Shown piece by piece: positions 43,525 through 54,084 of a DNA stretch of 64,000 nucleotides (within the stretch, counting starts at the first letter, position 1; every line of letters begins with the position of its first letter). The notes beneath the pieces were generated by a model. That model worked only from the letters and a program-made list of their open reading frames with translations. It did not search any database and was not told the DNA's origin. Source of the stretch: Selaginella moellendorffii (Eukaryota; Streptophyta; Lycopodiopsida; Selaginellales; Selaginellaceae); contig NW_003314346.1 of NCBI RefSeq assembly GCF_000143415.4, forward strand, positions 408,135 through 472,134. Direction: 5' to 3'. A program made the position numbers and the translations under genes.

Positions 43525-43742
43525 CCTCGCTTCGCCTTAAACCCTAACCCGCCAGCGAGTTTAGGGTTTATGCCGTACATATATGACCATGGGATGGATG
43601 GTACGGACGATCGGCTGAATGGTAGGCAAATCACGTGGGAAAATGGTCGGTAAGGTTTCCTGGCCGTCCGATTTGATCGACTGTGGAGAAGAAGAAGAAC
43701 ACACCCTTTCTGTGGGAGAGAGGACGAAGCGCGAGGAGGGAG
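43525..43742. promoter_or_regulatory. Divergent promoter MAK16 / CBR with inverted telo-boxes
   Basis: The 218-bp gap holds TAAACCCTAACCC (43538-43550) and, ten bases later, TTTAGGGTTT (43560-43569), an inverted pair. AAACCCTAA telo-boxes are a known feature of promoters of plant ribosome-biogenesis and translation genes, which suits MAK16. Confidence 0.7.
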
Positions 43743-45176
43743 ATGGGGAGCGCGGAGCTCGCGACGCCAATCTTTCCACTCAGCGCCTTCAATGTCAGCG
43801 TTGGCGTCGCCCTGCTCTCCATCGTCGCCGGCGCGTTGTTCTTGTGGATTTCCAGCCGCCGCTCCAAGAGTGAGTGATTCTTCCTCGGATTTCTTCACAG
43901 ATCCGATGCGCAAGGCATTCTTGTCTCGAATCTGTGCGCTCGCGAGTTTAGGTCGTGAGGATGTTTACGTTTTTTCTGGCTCTTTTTTCCTTCCAGGGGC
44001 TTTGGATCCCGAGAAATGGATCGATTTCAAGCTGGTCAAGAGGGTCCAGGTTAGCCCCAACGTTACCAAGTTTCGATTTGCATTGCAGACTCCAACCACG
44101 ATTTTGGGACTTCCAATCGGCCAGCATATGATGTGCCGGTAAGAAAAATTCCATCCCTTCGCGATCCTTGCTCACGCATTGTGTTTTTCTTTGCTCGCTA
44201 GTGGTAAAGACCGAGATGGAGCTGATGTGATCAAGCCTTACACACCGACGACGCTGGATTCGGATGTTGGTTACTTCGAACTCGTTGTCAAGGTGTGTTT
44301 CTCCTCACCAAACGAGCGAACGTTCCATGTCTCAAAAGAAACTTCTTGCAGATTTATTCTCTAGGACGAATGTCTTACCATTTTAGCGAGCTCAAAGAGG
44401 GTGACTACTTATCGTGCAAAGGACCCAAGGTGAAGTGATTTCCTTCCATAGCTTCCTTCTCAACAACAGGAATTTTGCAAACAGGGCCGCTTCACTTACA
44501 AGCCAAACAAATTCAGAGCTTTCGGTATGCTTGCTGGTGGTTCCGGCCTGACTCCAATGTACCAGGCAAGCCCTCACGTTTTCTAGCCTCAGATACGAGC
44601 ATGAAATTATGTTTCTACATTTCAGGTGACTCGGGCCATTTTGGAGAACCCGGCTGACAAAACAAAGATCTTCCTCATCTATGGGAACGTGACATATGAC
44701 GATATATTGCTCAAGGTAAAGTGCTTTTGTGCTTTCTATCATCGAGCGCGGTCTTGTCACTCTTGTCTTTTTTACAGGAAGAGCTCGACAGCATGGTAAA
44801 GAAATTCCCGGGCCGCTTTGGAGTGTACTACGTACTAAATGACGTGAGTTTCTCAGCTCCACACATCGCAAAATCTCTTTTTTCTCAGCTTAAGTGCAAC
44901 TAACTTGTTCTTACTTTCTCTCGGTCCAGCCTCCTGCAGATTGGAGTGGTGGCGCAGGCTTTGTAACAGCGGACATGATCAAGACGTACTGCCCAGCTCC
45001 TGCCGATGATATCCAGGTACGTAGCACGAGAAGAATTCAAAAGCTAGAAGCGATGACGAACTCTATTTTCTTTCAACAAACAGATTTTGAGGTGTGGACC
45101 TCCTCCGATGAACAAAGCGATGGCCACACACTTGGATGCGCTCGGCTACTCTAAGGAGATGCAATTCCAATTTTAA
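43743..45176 (+). CDS. CBR1: NADH-cytochrome b5 reductase
   Basis: Nine exons: 43743-43869, 43997-44138, 44202-44292, 44352-44429, 44485-44565, 44626-44715, 44778-44843, 44930-45016, 45084-45176; 284 residues. An N-terminal membrane anchor ([18 protein letters not shown]) is followed by the FAD domain with IKPYTPTT and GRMSYHF. The NADH domain has [35 protein letters not shown] and ends in EMQFQF, all as in plant CBR1. It passes electrons from NADH to cytochrome b5 on the ER face, feeding desaturases and other b5-dependent enzymes. Intron 5 begins GC (CAG|GCAAGC), a non-canonical donor; no GT alternative keeps the frame. Confidence 0.95.
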
Positions 45177-45270
45177 AAAGCGACCAAGAGCGCCTCTAAT
45201 GATAAACAAGAACCATTTTTTTGCCTCTCTCTCTCTCTCTTGCTCTCGAGTAATAGGGCTATACACGGCA

Positions 45271-47465
45271 ATGCAAAACCCAGAGCTTGGGTTTATGGCG
45301 ACTTCCTCGCTCGCAACGCTGGCGAGGCCAAAAGGTCTTGTAAGTAGAACAAATCTTAGTTTTGTGGATCCTGGAAGGGACTACCTAGGTGCTAGCCTGT
45401 GGTGCAAACAAAGGGGAGCTAGAAAATCCTTGCTAGTGTGCGCGGATGCCAAGAAGATCGCGATTGGCGAGCAATCTCGACTGGCTCTACAAGCCGGGAT
45501 TGACAAACTGGTGGACGCGGTTGGTGTCACACTGGGACCTCGAGGTTTGCTTTCTCTGTTGGAAGAGAACTTTTTTTTCAAGTGGTTTTTCTACAGGGAG
45601 AAACGTTGTTCTCGATGAGAAGGACAAGGATATACCCAAAGTCATCAACGATGGAGTAACAATCGCAAAGATGATTGAACTTCTAGACCCAATGGAAAAC
45701 GTTGGAGCTTCACTCATCAAAGAGGTCTGGCTTCTTTCTCTTCGTTTCTTCTAAACTTCTGCGAATCATACTCATAGGTGACGATGAAAACGAACGATTC
45801 CGCGGGCGATGGCACCACCACGGCAGCTGTTGTGGCAAGGGAACTTGTCAAGCTCGGCCTCTTAAGCGTATCTTCCGGTGCCAATCCTGTTGCTTTAAAA
45901 CGAGGAATCGATAAGACGGTCTCGATGTTGGTAGAGGAATTAACACGAAGATCGCGGCCCGTCAAAGGCCACAACGATATCAAAGGTATGCTCGGTGGTG
46001 TTTTCTAAAACTTGTTGCTTACTTTGCTCGTTCCTCAGCAATCGCGACGATCTCTGCTGGTAACGACGATGCTGTCGGGAAAATGATAGCGGACGCTTTG
46101 GACAGAATTGGTCCGGATGGGATCCTTTTGATCGAATCGTCGTCAACTTTGGAAACTTTTCTCGTGATCGAGGAGGGAATGCAGGTATATGTTTCGTACG
46201 TGTTTCTCTTGTTTGCGTTCTTTGCTGAGACGACTTAGCACATAACAGTAGTTTGACAGGGGCTACATCTCCACAAGCTTTGTCAACAATCAATCCAAGT
46301 CGACCGTGGAGCTTGAAAACGCGCGCGTCCTGGTGACAAACCAGAGAGTTTCATCAGCCAAGGATGTAATTCCAGCTCTGGAGAAAGTCACACACCTGGG
46401 CACTCCATTGCTCGTTATAGCCGAAGACGTAACAGGAGAAGCACTGTCCATGCTCGTTGTCAACAAGACGAGGGGCGTTGCGCAGGTTGCTGCTGTCAAA
46501 GCTCCAGGCTATGGTGATAGGAAGAAGGCCCTCCTTCAAGACATTGCAATCTTCACAGGTTTGCTGCTCTTCCATTTTCTAGGAGGCACTTGACGTTTCT
46601 TTCTTTTGTAGGTGCCGAGTTTCTGGCTGGTGAGCTAGGATTGCAACTTGAAGACTTGACGATCGATCAGCTTGGTGTTGCAAAGAAAGTTACAATCAAA
46701 GAGAAGTCGACGGTCATTCTGGCTGATGATGCTACCAAGGGAGAGATCAAGGCAAGAGTTGCTGAGATCAAGAAAGACCTGGAGCTGTCAGACTCCGCAT
46801 ATCATTCCGAGAAGCTAGCAGAGAGAATCGCAAAGCTCTCTGGTGGAGTGGCTGTTATCAAGGTTTGTAGCAACACATATCTCTCGAGAACACGCTCAAA
46901 GTCTTAGAAGCTGTCTTTTTACAGGTTGGAGCTGCGACGGAGGCGGAAGCCGAAGATCGAAAGCTCCGGCTTGAAGACGCAAAGAACTCCACTTTCGCTG
47001 CTGTCAAAGAGGGAATTGTTCCGGGCGGAGGAGCGGCCATGGTTCACTTGTCAGCGGCTGTTGCAGGCATCAAGGAGAGTCTAAGCGATCCTCAAGAGAA
47101 GCTCGGTGCTGATATCGTGCAAAAGGTATGGCAACCTTCGCTGGTGGCTTGGCTTTCACTCTCTTTTCCAGGCACTTTTAGCTCCGGCAGCTTTGATTGC
47201 CAGCAACGCGGGCGTGGAGGGACAAATGGTGGTGTCAAGAATCCTCGAGAGCGAGTGGGAGTTTGGCTACAACGCGATGACGGATAAGTTTGAAAACTTG
47301 GTTTTGGGCGGAGTGGTGGATCCGGCAAAGGTGACGAGGTGCGCTCTCCAGAATGCGGCGTCTGTGGCGGGCATGGTGTTGACAACCGAGGCCATCGCCG
47401 TGGACAAAGTGAGAAAGCCAAAGCCCAAAGTCCCTCCCGTCCCAGGAGTAACGGACCAGCTATAA
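45271..47465 (+). CDS. CPN60A: Chloroplast chaperonin-60 alpha (Rubisco-binding protein subunit alpha)
   Basis: Eight exons: 45271-45544, 45597-45724, 45778-45985, 46039-46184, 46252-46558, 46612-46862, 46925-47125, 47172-47465; 602 residues, or 594 if the Met at 45295 is used, which begins a more typical transit peptide ([12 protein letters not shown]). The GroEL-type motifs [41 protein letters not shown] and GIVPGGGAA are intact. Segments [13 protein letters not shown] and [20 protein letters not shown] favour the alpha over the beta plastid subunit. With beta subunits and CPN10/20 it folds Rubisco large subunit and other stromal proteins. The [11 protein letters not shown] tail replaces the Gly/Met-rich tail of bacteria. 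Confidence 0.94.
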
Positions 47466-47657
47466 TACTTTGTTCCAAGACAATTTAGAATTCGCTCACG
47501 AAGCATAGTTTATTGTGTTGACTTAATGTATACAATAGCTGGAAAAATTTGCTGTGGTGAGATCGCTGGCCTATTGATCTTGGCCTTTTGCGGTTGATCT
47601 ACAATATAAATTACAAATGCAGGCTCCTCGGCTGTAGAGAGGTAGCAGTAGTTGAAA

Positions 47658-48169
47658 ATGTTCAAGTCTAGTTTGATCTTGACAGTATTGGCTGTGGTGA
47701 TCTCTGTAAGTTATCCTGCTTGTTTAGTTTCATTCATCCTGTTTACGTTTTGCAGGCTTCTGGATCATCTGATGATACTCCTGGATACAGCCATGAAGAT
47801 CACGGCCATCACGGTGTAGCTACGGAATTTTGCACTGGTAGTTTCTTGGATACGTGCAGTCTGAGCTCTTACGACCAGAAAGCCGGAGTCCTCGCCGCAA
47901 GATGCACCAAAATAGATGGCACGAAACAAAACACGACACTCCATGTCAAGTCTTGCCCTTTGCACGTCCGGAGCTGTACGTTTGATTCGAGTTGCGGAGA
48001 CTTCAGCTGCAAGCGTCGGGACGGTCGGGCAGTGGATGTGACCAAGCTTGCCACAAATATCAATGGCAGGCTGATTTGCTGTGCTCGCCCTCAAGCGCAA
48101 GCTCCCATCTCGCCTCCGGCCCCGGCGCCGGCTCCTTCCGCTAAGAAGCATAAAAGAATTCCATATTGA
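47658..48169 (+). CDS. Small secreted Cys-rich protein, possibly CVNH-like
   Basis: Exons 47658-47705 and 47756-48169; 153 residues. A signal peptide (FKSSLILTVLAVVISAS) crosses the intron, a usual place for secreted plant proteins. The mature part has about eight cysteines in a pattern reminiscent of the cyanovirin-N homology fold: SFLDTCSLSS, LAARCTKIDG, TTLHV, and later a second half-repeat with FSCKRRDGRA and NINGRLICC. The C-terminus is a Pro/Ala spacer (PPAPAPAPS) with a basic end. CVNH proteins bind mannose-type glycans and occur in ferns and fungi; the assignment here rests on a loose pattern only. Confidence 0.65.
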
Positions 48170-48497
48170 TACTAAAGAGAAACAAAATGTTTTCCTAAAG
48201 TTCTAAAGAAAAATAATGTTTTTTGGGTTTTAGATTTGGGGGCCAACTATGGTGTTGTGTACTTGATGCTATCCTCTAAACCATGGTAAAGTTGGCCATA
48301 GAAACTTAGCCTCAAGAACCACACAGTCCGCTAGAGCCGTTGAGGGTCGATTTGGAGGTACCGATACAAACACTAATATTTCAAGCTCTCCCCTGAGAAA
48401 TGGTTATATGGTAGATTCTAGCTTAGGTTAGTTTCCATTTTGTGTTGCGATGTTCTCTGTCTTCTCATTTTAATCAAGAGTTTAGAAAGATCACAAC
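48170..48497. other. Intergenic, convergent 3' ends
   Basis: About 330 bp between convergent genes (secreted protein forward, DUF1475 reverse). AT-rich; no gene seen. Confidence 0.5.
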
Positions 48498-49021
48498 CTA
48501 CTCGATGCTATCATACCTCCTGTAGAGGATGGTGTAGATTGGATCGTGGACAGAAATCTTAAAGAGCTGGATGCTCACGTAGTATGCAGCAGTGACACTG
48601 GAAAGAGCTTACATTTAGAATCTTGTGGAGTTGAGGAGAAAAGCTAAGAAATGTAAATACCTTCCAAAGCAAACCAGGAGAACTATCCATATAATTCTGC
48701 TCACGACACTGTCTTCTTTGTACCAAACCCAGCACTGCACGAAACACAGTTAGTCCACTGCAATTAAAAGAAGCTAGAATCTCCTCTCTCACGCCAAAAA
48801 TGAAGACTAGAATGTAGAAATCCAGCAAGGTCTCCTTCATCCACCTGAGAAACCAAAAGCCGAATCAACTGGAACGAATTCCAGATCCAATTCACTCACG
48901 GTGTGAGGAGCTCCATCCTGAACGGCGATCCATCCGTGACGCAAGTATAAGCAATCGTCGCGGCCAAAATCGTGCCCAGTGCGATGAATCCCACCCTCGC
49001 CAGAACCACGCCTCCCGCCAT
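48498..49021 (-). CDS. DUF1475 small membrane protein
   Basis: Exons on the reverse strand: 48900-49021, 48793-48844, 48661-48734, 48498-48597; 115 residues. Three hydrophobic segments are present. Conserved plant DUF1475 phrases occur in order: DGSPFRMELLTPWMKETLLDFY, then VWYKEDSVVSRIIWIVLLVC, and YYVSIQLFKIS near the end. The family is plant-wide and of unknown function. The second half of exon 1 carries the TDGSPF signature. Confidence 0.85.
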
Positions 49022-49983
49022 TGACGAAAAATGCTTGCGGCCCTCAACAGCCCACGTATATGCAAATACAAAGCGATCCTGGAATATGCCCTACAAGCTT
49101 TTGTGACCGATCGACTGCTCCACAGAAGACGAGGCTTCCCGGAGGCCACTCATGTCTGCTTGAGAATGGTCGCCACTGCCAGATGCCTCAATTGCGGGTG
49201 TAAGCTTGTTCTTCGTCAAGATTTGAAAAATCTTTCCGAGAGCTTACGTTCCTGGCTCGAGGGGCGGCTCGAGCCTGGCCGTCAATGACCAAGCTCTCGC
49301 TCTAGTACTGCTTGAAAGTCAATGCTGGCTTGGCATAGAGATGGCAAGATGGAGACCGCGACTTTGACAGATCAGTCAAGGCCGGCCCAAGGTTGATCCA
49401 GCAACAAAGGTGGTCATTGCCAAGAAGAAGATGACCTTGGATTGGAGGCCCTGGCGCACTCGATGTACATGGACGATCCGAAAGAAGTTAACAAGACCAG
49501 CGTTGTCCTCGCTCCGAGTCCTGTCCATGTTGGGTAAAACAGCACCTCGGCTTGGTCAGTCCACAGGGACGCACTTACACATCAGCTGCTAGCGACTTGA
49601 GAGCACAATATGCATCTTTATGTGCCCACTGTGAAGTAGAGTGCTCGTTATCGCCAGCACCACCTTTACATGGTGGCACCGCAATGGATAATTAGAATAT
49701 CTTCCTTTGGGAATTCTCGACACTTGTTTTGGAATCCTGGAATGCCGTATAGAAGCGTCCCATTGGCAGGCCGGAAGATTGCTGTCTCAGCAACGGATTA
49801 AACGTGGGGAAAACCATGTCCAGCTCTGGCGAAACTCCAAACCTAACATACAAAGTGGGCCTGCTTGTGCCTTCTCAAGAATGAGCACGAGCTAGAAGAA
49901 TAAGTAGTAGCTTGTTCCAAGCATTATAAAAAAGTGTCGAGCACCTTGATAAGGCCAAGGTGGAGCAGCATTTAGAAAAGGAA
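49022..49983. other. Intergenic with TATA box for CYP74
   Basis: About 960 bp. A TATAAA element (49925-49930) lies 54 bp before the CYP74 start. No gene or element was recognised in the rest. Confidence 0.5.
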
Positions 49984-51513
49984 ATGGCGAGCTTCCTCAA
50001 CGATCGATCCACCACCTTGAGCAGCAGCGGCGTTGGAGCAAGAGGATGCTGGATCGCCTCCAAGTCAAGGCCTGCCACGAATTTCAGGTACCAGCTCCAT
50101 AGCTCTGCGTGGAAGGCCACTGCATTATCGCCCACCAAGAGGATCCAGCGCGAAATCCCTGGCAGCTATGGCCTCCCTCTGCTCGGATCCATCTCCGACC
50201 GCTTCAACTATTTCTACTTCCAAGGCGCCGAGGAGTTCTTCCGGAGCCGAGCTGAGAAGTACCAGAGCACAGTGTTTCGCGTCAACATGCCCCCGGGGCC
50301 GCCATTCTTCCCAGATCCCCGGGTGATCGTGCTGCTGGACCAGCAGAGCTTCCCAGCTCTCTTCGATGTCTCCAAGGTGAGCAAGCGCGATGTCTTCACG
50401 GGAACTTACAAGCCCAGCGCCGATTTCAATGGTGGCTATCGCATCCTCTCCTATCTCGACGCGGATGAGCCCCGCCACGCCCAGATCAAGGCCTTTTGCT
50501 TCGACATGCTCAAATCCAGGGCCAAGAGCATCGTCCCCGGGATGGATTTCGCGGCGTGCCGCTGCTTCGATCGCTGGGAGAAGGAACTGCGAGCCAAGCA
50601 AGCCCCTGAGCTCATTTCCTCGATTGAGGAGATCTGCCTGGCGTTCCTGACGAGAGCCCTCATGGATCACGACGCCACTGGAGCATCCGGCCTGAGCACC
50701 GAAACTATCAAGAAATGGCTCGCTCCACAGATTGCTCCAGTCGCCCTTCTCGACGCCATTCCTCCGCCCATCATGGAGCTCCTCCACGTCGTCCCTCTCC
50801 CCTTCGCTGTCGTCAAGAAAGACTACGAAGCCATCGTCTCCTACTTCTCGGCCCACAGTACCGCGCTGCTCGACCTGGCCGCGACGCACGGCGTACCGCG
50901 CGACGAGGCACTCCACAACCTCATCTTCATGGTCTGCTTCAACACTTTTGGCGGGCTGATCCGCTTGCTGCCGGAGGTAGTCCAGCGCGTCCACGAGAGC
51001 GGCGTCGCCAAGGAGCTCAGCAATGAGGTGGCGGCAGCGGTACGCGACGCCGGCGGGCGGCTTACCGCGCGGTCCATTGACGGCATGCCGCTGCTCCACT
51101 CGGTGGTGTACGAGTGCCTGCGCTTCCAGCCGCCGGTACCGTTCCAGTATGCCCGCGCGCGCCAGGATATGGTGATCGAGAGCCACAAGGAGGCGTTTCG
51201 CGTGAAGAAGGGCGAGATGCTGTGTGGATTCCAGCCATTTGCGACGAGAGATGGAGTGGTGTTTGATCGACCCAACGAGTTCTTGCCGCGGCGATTCATG
51301 GGCGACGATGGAGCAAAGCTTCTCAAGTACGTCCTGTGGTCCAATGGCCCCCAGACCGAGAACCCCAGCGTGGATAACAAGCAGTGCGCCGGGAAGGACT
51401 TCATCATCTTGGTCACTCGCCTCTTCCTCGCCGAGTTCTTCCTCAGGTATGAATCGTTCCAGCTCGACGGCCAATCCATCAAATCGCTCTCGCGCCGATC
51501 GCCATCGACGTGA
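49984..51513 (+). CDS. CYP74: CYP74-family fatty-acid hydroperoxide enzyme (AOS/HPL/DES type)
   Basis: A single exon of 509 residues, intronless as usual for CYP74. The first 55 residues are Ser/Arg-rich, transit-like. The body starts at IPGSYGLPLLGSISDR. Motifs: FNTFGG in the I-helix (in place of the usual P450 oxygen-binding Thr motif), ECLR (ExxR) and PVPFQYARARQD. The heme loop PSVDNKQCAGKDF has the CYP74-specific form. These enzymes rearrange lipoxygenase-made hydroperoxides to allene oxides, aldehydes or divinyl ethers, so this gene may feed jasmonate-type oxylipins. Sequence alone does not tell AOS from HPL or DES. The last residues (SIKSLSRRSPST) differ from the normal beta-strand end, suggesting a small C-terminal change. 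Confidence 0.93.
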   Translation: MASFLNDRSTTLSSSGVGARGCWIASKSRPATNFRYQLHSSAWKATALSPTKRIQREIPGSYGLPLLGSISDRFNYFYFQGAEEFFRSRAEKYQSTVFRVNMPPGPPFFPDPRVIVLLDQQSFPALFDVSKVSKRDVFTGTYKPSADFNGGYRILSYLDADEPRHAQIKAFCFDMLKSRAKSIVPGMDFAACRCFDRWEKELRAKQAPELISSIEEICLAFLTRALMDHDATGASGLSTETIKKWLAPQIAPVALLDAIPPPIMELLHVVPLPFAVVKKDYEAIVSYFSAHSTALLDLAATHGVPRDEALHNLIFMVCFNTFGGLIRLLPEVVQRVHESGVAKELSNEVAAAVRDAGGRLTARSIDGMPLLHSVVYECLRFQPPVPFQYARARQDMVIESHKEAFRVKKGEMLCGFQPFATRDGVVFDRPNEFLPRRFMGDDGAKLLKYVLWSNGPQTENPSVDNKQCAGKDFIILVTRLFLAEFFLRYESFQLDGQSIKSLSRRSPST

Positions 51514-51954
51514 TCAAGCCGAGCGCACGAAGGACATGCCGACGTGCTTCGTTGGGCGGCTGTGATTCGGGCCCATGGTCGTTGACTTTGTTCTCGACCG
51601 TCCAGATTTGGGATCTCCTGGATGTTACATTGTAACTTGCTGCTGGCCACAATGCAAATATACTCCAAATGCGAATAGAAACTTGGTATTCTATTAGCTC
51701 ACGTCCTTAATAGAGTACATTTTTGTTTGATGCGAGTATTGGTGGTGTTTCACTAGCAATGATAGAAGAAAAAAGAAGAACTCGATGTTGTGCGTGCCAC
51801 CAACACGGCCAAGTTGACAAAAACTCCACCATCCAGCTACATATGTTTCGAAAAAAAAGTCGCCATTGTCTTGAGAGATCGCTGTACATTTTTTCCCTGA
51901 TCGTGATTATTGTCGCACACTAAGCGCTCGTCGAGACCGCTTTGCCTTCGAAGC
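51514..51954. other. Intergenic, convergent 3' ends
   Basis: About 440 bp between the convergent CYP74 and COBRA-like genes, with AT-rich sequence after 51660. No gene seen. Confidence 0.5.
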
Positions 51955-53703
51955 CTAGAAGAGCGCAAGGATCTTCGCGGTGGAGAAGGCGAGCAGTGTA
52001 GTTATCAAAACCAAGCCGGATCTGAGCTGCGAGCTTGCACTGGGTAGCCAAGGATACAAGTCTGGATCCGGCAGGACGCACTCGTCTCCGTTGAAGAGCA
52101 CCCTGTGAGGAAAAGCCCATCCCTTGCTGAAAGTGAAAGCATCGCCCTTTTGTAAGAGGACCTCCGACTGGACGTTTCCCATTTCCCCGGCTTGCATGAG
52201 CATGTCGTTGTAGAATTTGATCCCCCAAAACATTGCCGTGTCATCTGTGATTGAAGTTAGAACATCTTTGTGATTCTAGCAAAGCTCCATTCACTTACTG
52301 ATTGATCCATAGGCTTGCAGTGGCCTGTACGTAAAGCTGAATGCCTCGGTCAAGTTGTTGAAATTGGGATGCTGGACAACCAAATTCCACTGCGTGTAGT
52401 TCTTGACGTGACGGTTTGTGATTGTGACTTTGGCTCGCCAGTAGTCCTTGTAGTTGATTTTGACGTGCCAGTGGATCTTGATCGGACACATATCGGACGA
52501 GCAGAAGAGCTGTGGATGTAGCGGCTGGTTTTTGGTGATGGAAGAGCTGGAGGTAGCGCCAATGCCCGTGGAGACCACGGGAGGTAAATAGCTGTCATCG
52601 CTGTTACAAAGGAAAAAACACAAGAGATGAGATACAATCGATTGATTGCTAGGACGGACTAAGTGACTTACGGATCAAAGCACATTGGAACTCTAGGCTG
52701 AGCTGACTGTGTGACATTCGGCTTGCAATTGCACGCACAGTTTTGGCAAGGAACAATCTTCTCGTTGTAAAAGGACGAGAAGGAAACGCAGCACGTCGGA
52801 GCCCTCTGTGCCAGGTACTGGGAGTACGAGCAAGTCACGTTCCAAGTCACTGCGCCACCACCAAAGTTCGTAAGCGAGCAAGAGCAAAAGAAACGAAAGA
52901 AGCAAAGAAAGAGTGACTCACTCAGAGCTTGTGTGTGTCTCCGACCATCCGCGGATGGAAACAAGCTGGCTTTCACCTTCTTAGCCGGACCGCAAGTGTA
53001 TCCCGGGCCGGGTGTCCGAATCGTGAAGTTCTTTGGAAGCTGGACGGTGGTGTTGGAAGTCCCAGCTTGGCCGACGATAACTTGAAAGGATGCCACAGAC
53101 ATGGTCGGGTCCTGCGCCAGCGATCCCAAAACTCCTCCTCTACAGCAATTGGCGACTTGCATACTGTAAGGCACCCCGGGAAGAAGGTCCACGACGGTGG
53201 GATCGCGCTTGCAGCAGTGAGGGATGTTTCCCTTGAATTTGGAGCAGTCGCCCTGCATCGTTGCTTGCGCTCCCTGCATTCCCCAAATCACTTCCTTCTT
53301 GGCCCAAGTCCATCCCAGTGTCCATCCGGGCGTCTCGATGTGGCGGTATTGCTGGTAGTTGTACATGGTCACCAGTGCCTAGAGAAGAAGAAATCCCGGG
53401 TTAGAGGCCGTGAAAGAGAGAAAGAACTCGAAATTTCGGAAGAAATGTGTGTGGAAGAGAGGGATCCCGAGAACTTACGACATAGCCATCCGCGGACCAG
53501 CTCATTACATCCCACTTGATCGTGATGTTGCCGTTTGGATCCAGGGGATCGAAAGATTCTGCGCAAGAACACGGCATGGAGGAGCATTGCTCCATCTCTC
53601 ACCCAAAGATCCATGGATTTTTTTTCTTACCGGCTGGATGCGGCATCCAGAGGAGCAGCGCCAGGGCTAGAATGGCGATGTGGAGCTCCATTCGCGTCCA
53701 CAT
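51955..53703 (-). CDS. COBL: COBRA-like GPI-anchored cell-wall protein
   Basis: Exons on the reverse strand: 53631-53703, 53479-53558, 52922-53378, 52672-52849, 52299-52600, 51955-52244; 459 residues. A signal peptide (LHIAILALALLLWMPHPAG) is followed by a cellulose-binding-like region (ITIKWDVMSWSADGYV) and YRHIETPGWTLGWTWA. The Cys-rich family motif is TCCVSFSSFYN followed by CQNCACNCK. The C-terminus ends in a hydrophobic stretch (LVLITTLLAFSTAKILALF) that fits a GPI-attachment signal. COBRA proteins guide cellulose microfibril orientation during cell expansion. In-frame ATGs at 53730 and 53691 are alternatives; 53703 gives a good signal peptide. Confidence 0.95.
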
Positions 53704-53730
53704 TGCCAGATCTGGGAGGAGTGCCGCCAT

Positions 53731-54084
53731 AGCCGAGCCAGAGGAAGAATGCCTGCCCTGCAAACCCCCAAAATTTTTTCCACCAAAGCAGCCTTATGTT
53801 TTAAAAATTTAATACCTCTCAAGATTCTATTTAACACAATGCTTGCGGGTGGAATATTCGACGAGCTACCGGCTACCGGCCGGTTGGTGAGCTGTTGCTG
53901 TGACGTGCCAGCGGACGCACGACGAGCGCAGGATATTCCTATGGCTCCTTGGCGAAGCTTCCCTTCGCTAATAAAACACGTTATTATCAGCAGGATTATA
54001 TTAGAGGATTGGACAAAAATGTCTAGCCATCAATCAATTTCACTGCATCGACATTATAGTTTTACATAAACTGCGATTTCTATG
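53731..54084. other. Intergenic
   Basis: About 350 bp: COBRA-like upstream region and TL29 3' flank (AT-rich near 54000). A GCTACCGGCTACCGGCCGG direct repeat lies at about 53865-53884. No gene seen. Confidence 0.5.

Noticed and set aside
50125-51474. Antisense frame of 449 codons opposite the CYP74 gene
   Set aside because: The sense strand has all CYP74 motifs; the antisense product is Glu/Val/Leu-biased without motifs.
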